Under the pieces are notes generated by a model, which saw only the letters and a program-made list of their open reading frames with translations, did no database searches and had not been told where the DNA came from. A program made the translations under genes and the position numbers. A stretch of 12,179 nucleotides of DNA. It comes from Podila epigama. Taxonomy: Eukaryota; Mortierellomycota; Mortierellomycetes; Mortierellales; Mortierellaceae. Location: NCBI GenBank assembly GCA_015679605.1, contig JAAAVE010000396.1, forward strand, positions 8,339 through 20,517, given 5' to 3'. This document shows, in pieces, positions 10,001 to 12,179 of this stretch (its first letter is position 1; every line of letters begins with the position of its first letter).

Positions 10001-10123
10001 GTTTGAACTTGTTTCTTGCTTTACTGTGAATCCATGTTCTCGAGCCAAGTCGCGACATTTTGTGATGGCGTCTTGGGACTGGTCAAAGGACATGCTAAGA
10101 AGGCGATCATAAAAGTCGTCCAT
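7072..10123 (-). CDS. FAR1/WRKY-GCM1-type zinc DNA-binding protein with Gln/His-rich tail (two exons)
   Basis: Exon 1 is 10123-9998 (MDDFYDRLL to ETSSNK, donor GTAACA). Exon 2 is 8613-7072 (NVYLYCSREG to VENA, TAG at 7074-7072). Both junctions are phase 0, giving 555 residues. Residues ~10-105 form a FAR1-like domain: a helical Asp/Ala/Cys-rich start, GFTV, zinc ligands C48 and C72 (C74 is close by), tryptophans W76 and W88, and the hallmark H101-N-H103-PL. Residues ~106-218 are charged and predicted helical (DLVWDERRFYNRL, ICEQLRIDP), and a basic RKRSLS may help nuclear import. The rest is Ser/Thr-, Gly/Met-, poly-His- and poly-Gln-rich, as in activation or prion-like domains. FAR1 domains are shared by Mutator-like transposases and regulators derived from them; no transposase core follows here, so a sequence-specific nuclear regulator is the likeliest role (inference). 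Its targets are unknown. Confidence 0.8.
7160..7260 (-). repeat. Coding CAG/CAA and CAC/CAT repeat (poly-Gln/poly-His)
   Basis: In the transcript sense, mixed CAA, CAG, CAC and CAT codons encode alternating Gln and His runs near the C-terminus of the FAR1-type protein. Codon mixing within the runs suggests selection on the protein as well as slippage. Confidence 0.85.
7400..7500 (-). repeat. Second coding poly-His/poly-Gln tract
   Basis: The transcript encodes a His6 run, a Pro/His/Gln mixture, and then an eight-residue Gln run. It is separated from the more C-terminal tract by about 45 residues of ordinary composition. Confidence 0.85.
8835..8861. repeat. (TTG)9 microsatellite
   Basis: Nine perfect TTG units on the plus strand (CAA in the transcript sense) lie in the FAR1-gene intron, about 220 nt before its acceptor. 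Confidence 0.95.
9326..9348. repeat. 23-bp near-perfect palindrome
   Basis: The arms TTGTACCATGG and CCATGGTACAA are exact reverse complements around a single central T. The element lies in the long intron of the FAR1-type gene. Confidence 0.9.
9884..9905. repeat. A22 homopolymer
   Basis: A run of 22 A on the plus strand (T in the transcript sense) lies in the FAR1-gene intron, immediately before a CATGT array. Confidence 0.95.
9907..9936. repeat. Six tandem CATGT pentamers
   Basis: Six exact CATGT units are followed by a CCCATG...CATGGG inverted pair (about 9937-9956). All lie within about 100 nt of the FAR1-gene donor site. Confidence 0.95.
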
Positions 10124-10326
10124 CTGTGTTGTAGAGGGAGTGTATAGGTGGTGCAGTAGTAAAAGCTGTTAGATTGAGTGTAATTGAGAGTGTGTGAAAT
10201 GGCCAGGTGTGTAGTATATGTGGATGTGTCGAGTGTGTGTTTTATGCGAGCGAGCGAATGGGTGGGTGAGTGTGAGAGAATGGAAACGTAAGGATTGGTG
10301 GTTTTAAGTTGTTTCTTTTTGGTAGG

Positions 10327-10339
10327 ATATATATATAAA
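10327..10339 (-). promoter_or_regulatory. Possible TATA element for the FAR1-type gene
   Basis: A run of alternating TA (TTTATATATATAT in the transcript sense) lies about 205 bp before the ATG at 10123. It is the most TATA-like sequence nearby, but the distance implies a long leader. Weak assignment. Confidence 0.25.
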
Positions 10340-10748
10340 TAAGTGTGTGTACACAGTGTAAAGGTATGAACAATGTCGAGAGATGATCGATGAAGAAGAA
10401 GAAGAAGAAGATGTTGTTGTTGTTGAATATGAAGAAGAATCAGAAGAATCAGAAGACGAAAAAGAATGAAGTTGAAGTCAAAGAAGAAAAGGAAGAAAAG
10501 TAAAAAGGAACAAAAAGAAAATGAAAATGCTAAAGGGACCAAAAAAGAAAAAAAAAAAATGAGGCTGTGACCAATTTCTTTTTCTTCCCGAGACTCTCTT
10601 CTCTCTCTTTTTTTTGGGGGGAGGGGGGAGGATGGGAAGATGGGAGGATTGGGGGGACGAGGCTTGTGCTCGTGCGAAGGTGCAAACGAACATGTGTGCT
10701 TGAACAAGTATGTGTGTAATGTGAATGTGTGTAATGTGAATGTGGGCG

Positions 10749-10774
10749 TGTGTGTGTGTGTGTGTGTGTGTGTG
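10749..10774. repeat. (TG)13 microsatellite
   Basis: Thirteen perfect TG units follow a pair of TGTGTAATGTGAA repeats (about 10710-10742) in the upstream spacer of the FAR1-type gene. Confidence 0.95.
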
Positions 10775-11356
10775 GATAATCAGTCGAGCAGTCAATCGAA
10801 TCGAGACTTTAGTCGGTCCTCCACCATACCCAGTAACAAGAGTACGAGTGAGTAAATGAGTGAGTGAATGAGTGAATGAATGACCGACTGTTTGTTTGTG
10901 TGTGCGTGCGTGCGTGAATGAATGGAATAAATCGAATAAATCGATCGATGATAGTGCGCTGTCTACATCCACAACAAGACACATGAAGAAATAAAGGAGA
11001 AGGAAGGAAGAACGGAACGAAGAAAGAGGGTAAATGGGGTGGATGGGATTGGAGGAGGAAAAAAGTACTGCTGAGTGACAGACTGGATGACTGACTGCCT
11101 GACCTAATGACCAACAACAACAACTAAAAATCAATAACAACCCAACCCACATCGCAACCCAACAGAGCAAAGCAAAGTAAAGCAAAGCAAAGTAGAGCGA
11201 AGCAACCACAATATGGTTCCAAGGGCAGGAGGAAGACTGAGTGAGGTAGAGTGCAGTAGAGTGGAGTAGAAAGGGGGGAGAGGGAGGGGATGAGAAATGA
11301 GCAAAAGAGAATACGCGTATGAAAATGAGGGTGAGTATGACGATGATGGTGACAAG

Positions 11357-11430
11357 GAGAGTGACGAGGAGAGAGTGACATGAAAAGTGACATGGAGAGT
11401 GACATTGAGAGTGACATTGAGAGTGACAGG
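11357..11430. repeat. 12-bp tandem array (GAGAGTGACATT)
   Basis: About six units of a 12-mer with consensus GAGAGTGACATT. Those from 11371 to 11430 are contiguous and nearly identical, and one unit begins AAAAGTGACATG. The plus strand could be read as ESDI repeats, but flanking sequence gives no gene support. Confidence 0.85.
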
Positions 11431-11649
11431 GCAGGGCAGGGGAGAAAGGGAGGGCAGATGAGGACGAGGATGAGGGATGAGGATGAAGCAAAAGGCGAAA
11501 CAAAAGGATCGCAAAGAGACACAGCGCGAGAAGAGAAAAGAGAACACACATACACAAACACATACACACACACACACACGCTCATACGCAACATGCACAC
11601 AAAAGGGACACACACAAGCAAGCAAGGGGGGAGAGGGAGGGATAAATAG

Positions 11650-11747
11650 CCGATGGGGCATGTTGTTGCGCATGGCCATGGACATCTTCACAACAGGCTT
11701 ATGCATGCACATCGCACATGTAAAATAGACAAACATGCACCCATCGG
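11650..11747. repeat. Long-spaced inverted repeat
   Basis: The left arm CCGATGGGGCATGTT (11650-11664) is complementary to AACATGCACCCATCGG (11732-11747) with a single one-base bulge. The arms are separated by about 67 nt that are themselves rich in CATG and GCATGC palindromes. The function is unknown. Confidence 0.75.
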
Positions 11748-12179
11748 AGGTGCCTGGGAGAGAGAAAACATTACTCTCATACACAACACATTTTGCCCCG
11801 CATACACAAGGCACGCATGGAAATGAATACAGAATGGGATGGTACAACATGATAGTAGAATGAGTATGGTGGGTGGGTGGATGGATGGAATGGATAGACG
11901 GTACAACACACAACAGACGGCAGGCAAAGAGTGGCGGGAAAGAAACAGGACACACGCACACTCACAACACACAGCACAATGATGGACATCTGGTCATCTC
12001 TTCATCCCCATGTCCATGTCCATGTCAATGTCAATGCCCGTTTCTCACTCCCCATCCCTTTTCCTTCCACTTTCATACACTTGTAAACATTCATACGCAC
12101 CACCACAAGATTACTCGAGAAGAGGATAGGATAGAGTGAGAAGGAGGCAGACAGAAAGAAGGAGAGAGTGTGAGAGAGG

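Larger units (their letters stand above)
10124..12179. other. Gene-free repeat-dense region upstream of the FAR1-type gene
   Basis: I found no convincing coding exon in about 2 kb. Open frames here translate into simple-repeat peptides (Ser/Leu/Phe- or Thr/His-rich) and look like by-products of strand-asymmetric, purine-rich plus-strand DNA. Contents: GAA repeats (about 10392-10410), GA-rich and G-rich runs (about 10540-10660), (TG)13, GTGA/GAAT tetranucleotides (about 10845-10925), GCAAA-type pentamers (about 11165-11203), a 12-bp tandem array, CA-rich DNA (about 11546-11620), a long-spaced inverted repeat, GGTG/GGAT repeats (about 11868-11895) and CCATGT/CAATGT hexamers (about 12007-12035). 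The part nearest 10123 must include the FAR1-gene promoter and leader. Confidence 0.65.

Noticed and set aside
10021-10707. Minus-strand open frame of about 228 codons
   Set aside because: It overlaps FAR1-gene exon 1 in another frame and is made of poly-Pro, Lys/Glu and Phe/Leu stretches from purine-rich repeats.
11131-11961. Long minus-strand open frames over the upstream spacer
   Set aside because: The translation is repeat-derived Ser/Leu/Cys/Pro sequence with no domain or codon pattern like the three real genes.

Overview
The window is nuclear DNA of a eukaryote, most likely a fungus. It holds three intron-containing protein genes with GT-AG introns, separated by AT-rich or purine-skewed spacers full of microsatellites. 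The intron-rich ATG7, the FAR1-type regulator with homopolymeric Gln/His tracts and the dense simple repeats are most compatible with an early-diverging (Mucoromycota, perhaps Mortierella-like) fungus. That placement is inference, because no rRNA or other marker is present.

Layout. (1) 245-3539, minus strand: a complete ATG7, the E1-like enzyme of autophagy, in nine exons. The exon phases close exactly into 699 codons plus stop, and every diagnostic E1 motif is present. (2) 3540-4236: a divergent intergenic region. (3) 4237-6883, plus strand: a three-exon gene for a ~765-residue protein. It has a low-complexity acidic N-terminal half, a His-rich and Pro-rich linker, and a C-terminal domain resembling the fungal TET/JBP-like 2-oxoglutarate/Fe(II) oxygenase fold. 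Its second iron-binding His and its 2OG-binding Arg appear to be replaced, so it may be a pseudoenzyme. (4) 6884-7071: a short convergent 3' spacer. (5) 7072-10123, minus strand: a two-exon gene for a FAR1/WRKY-GCM1-type DNA-binding protein of ~555 residues with a Ser/Gly/Gln/His-rich tail. Its zinc-binding domain is split by an unusually long intron (~1.4 kb) packed with simple repeats. (6) 10124-12179: gene-free, purine-rich, repeat-dense DNA upstream of the FAR1 gene.

Nothing indicates that the three genes work in one pathway. ATG7 and the oxygenase-like gene are head-to-head and could share a promoter region. The oxygenase-like and FAR1 genes are tail-to-tail. I found no RNA genes, CRISPR arrays or intact mobile elements. 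The points most worth a second look are the apparently inactivated oxygenase domain, the FAR1 domain split by the long intron, the giant CT/CA repeat at an ATG7 splice acceptor, and paired frame-preserving alternative acceptors in the oxygenase-like gene.
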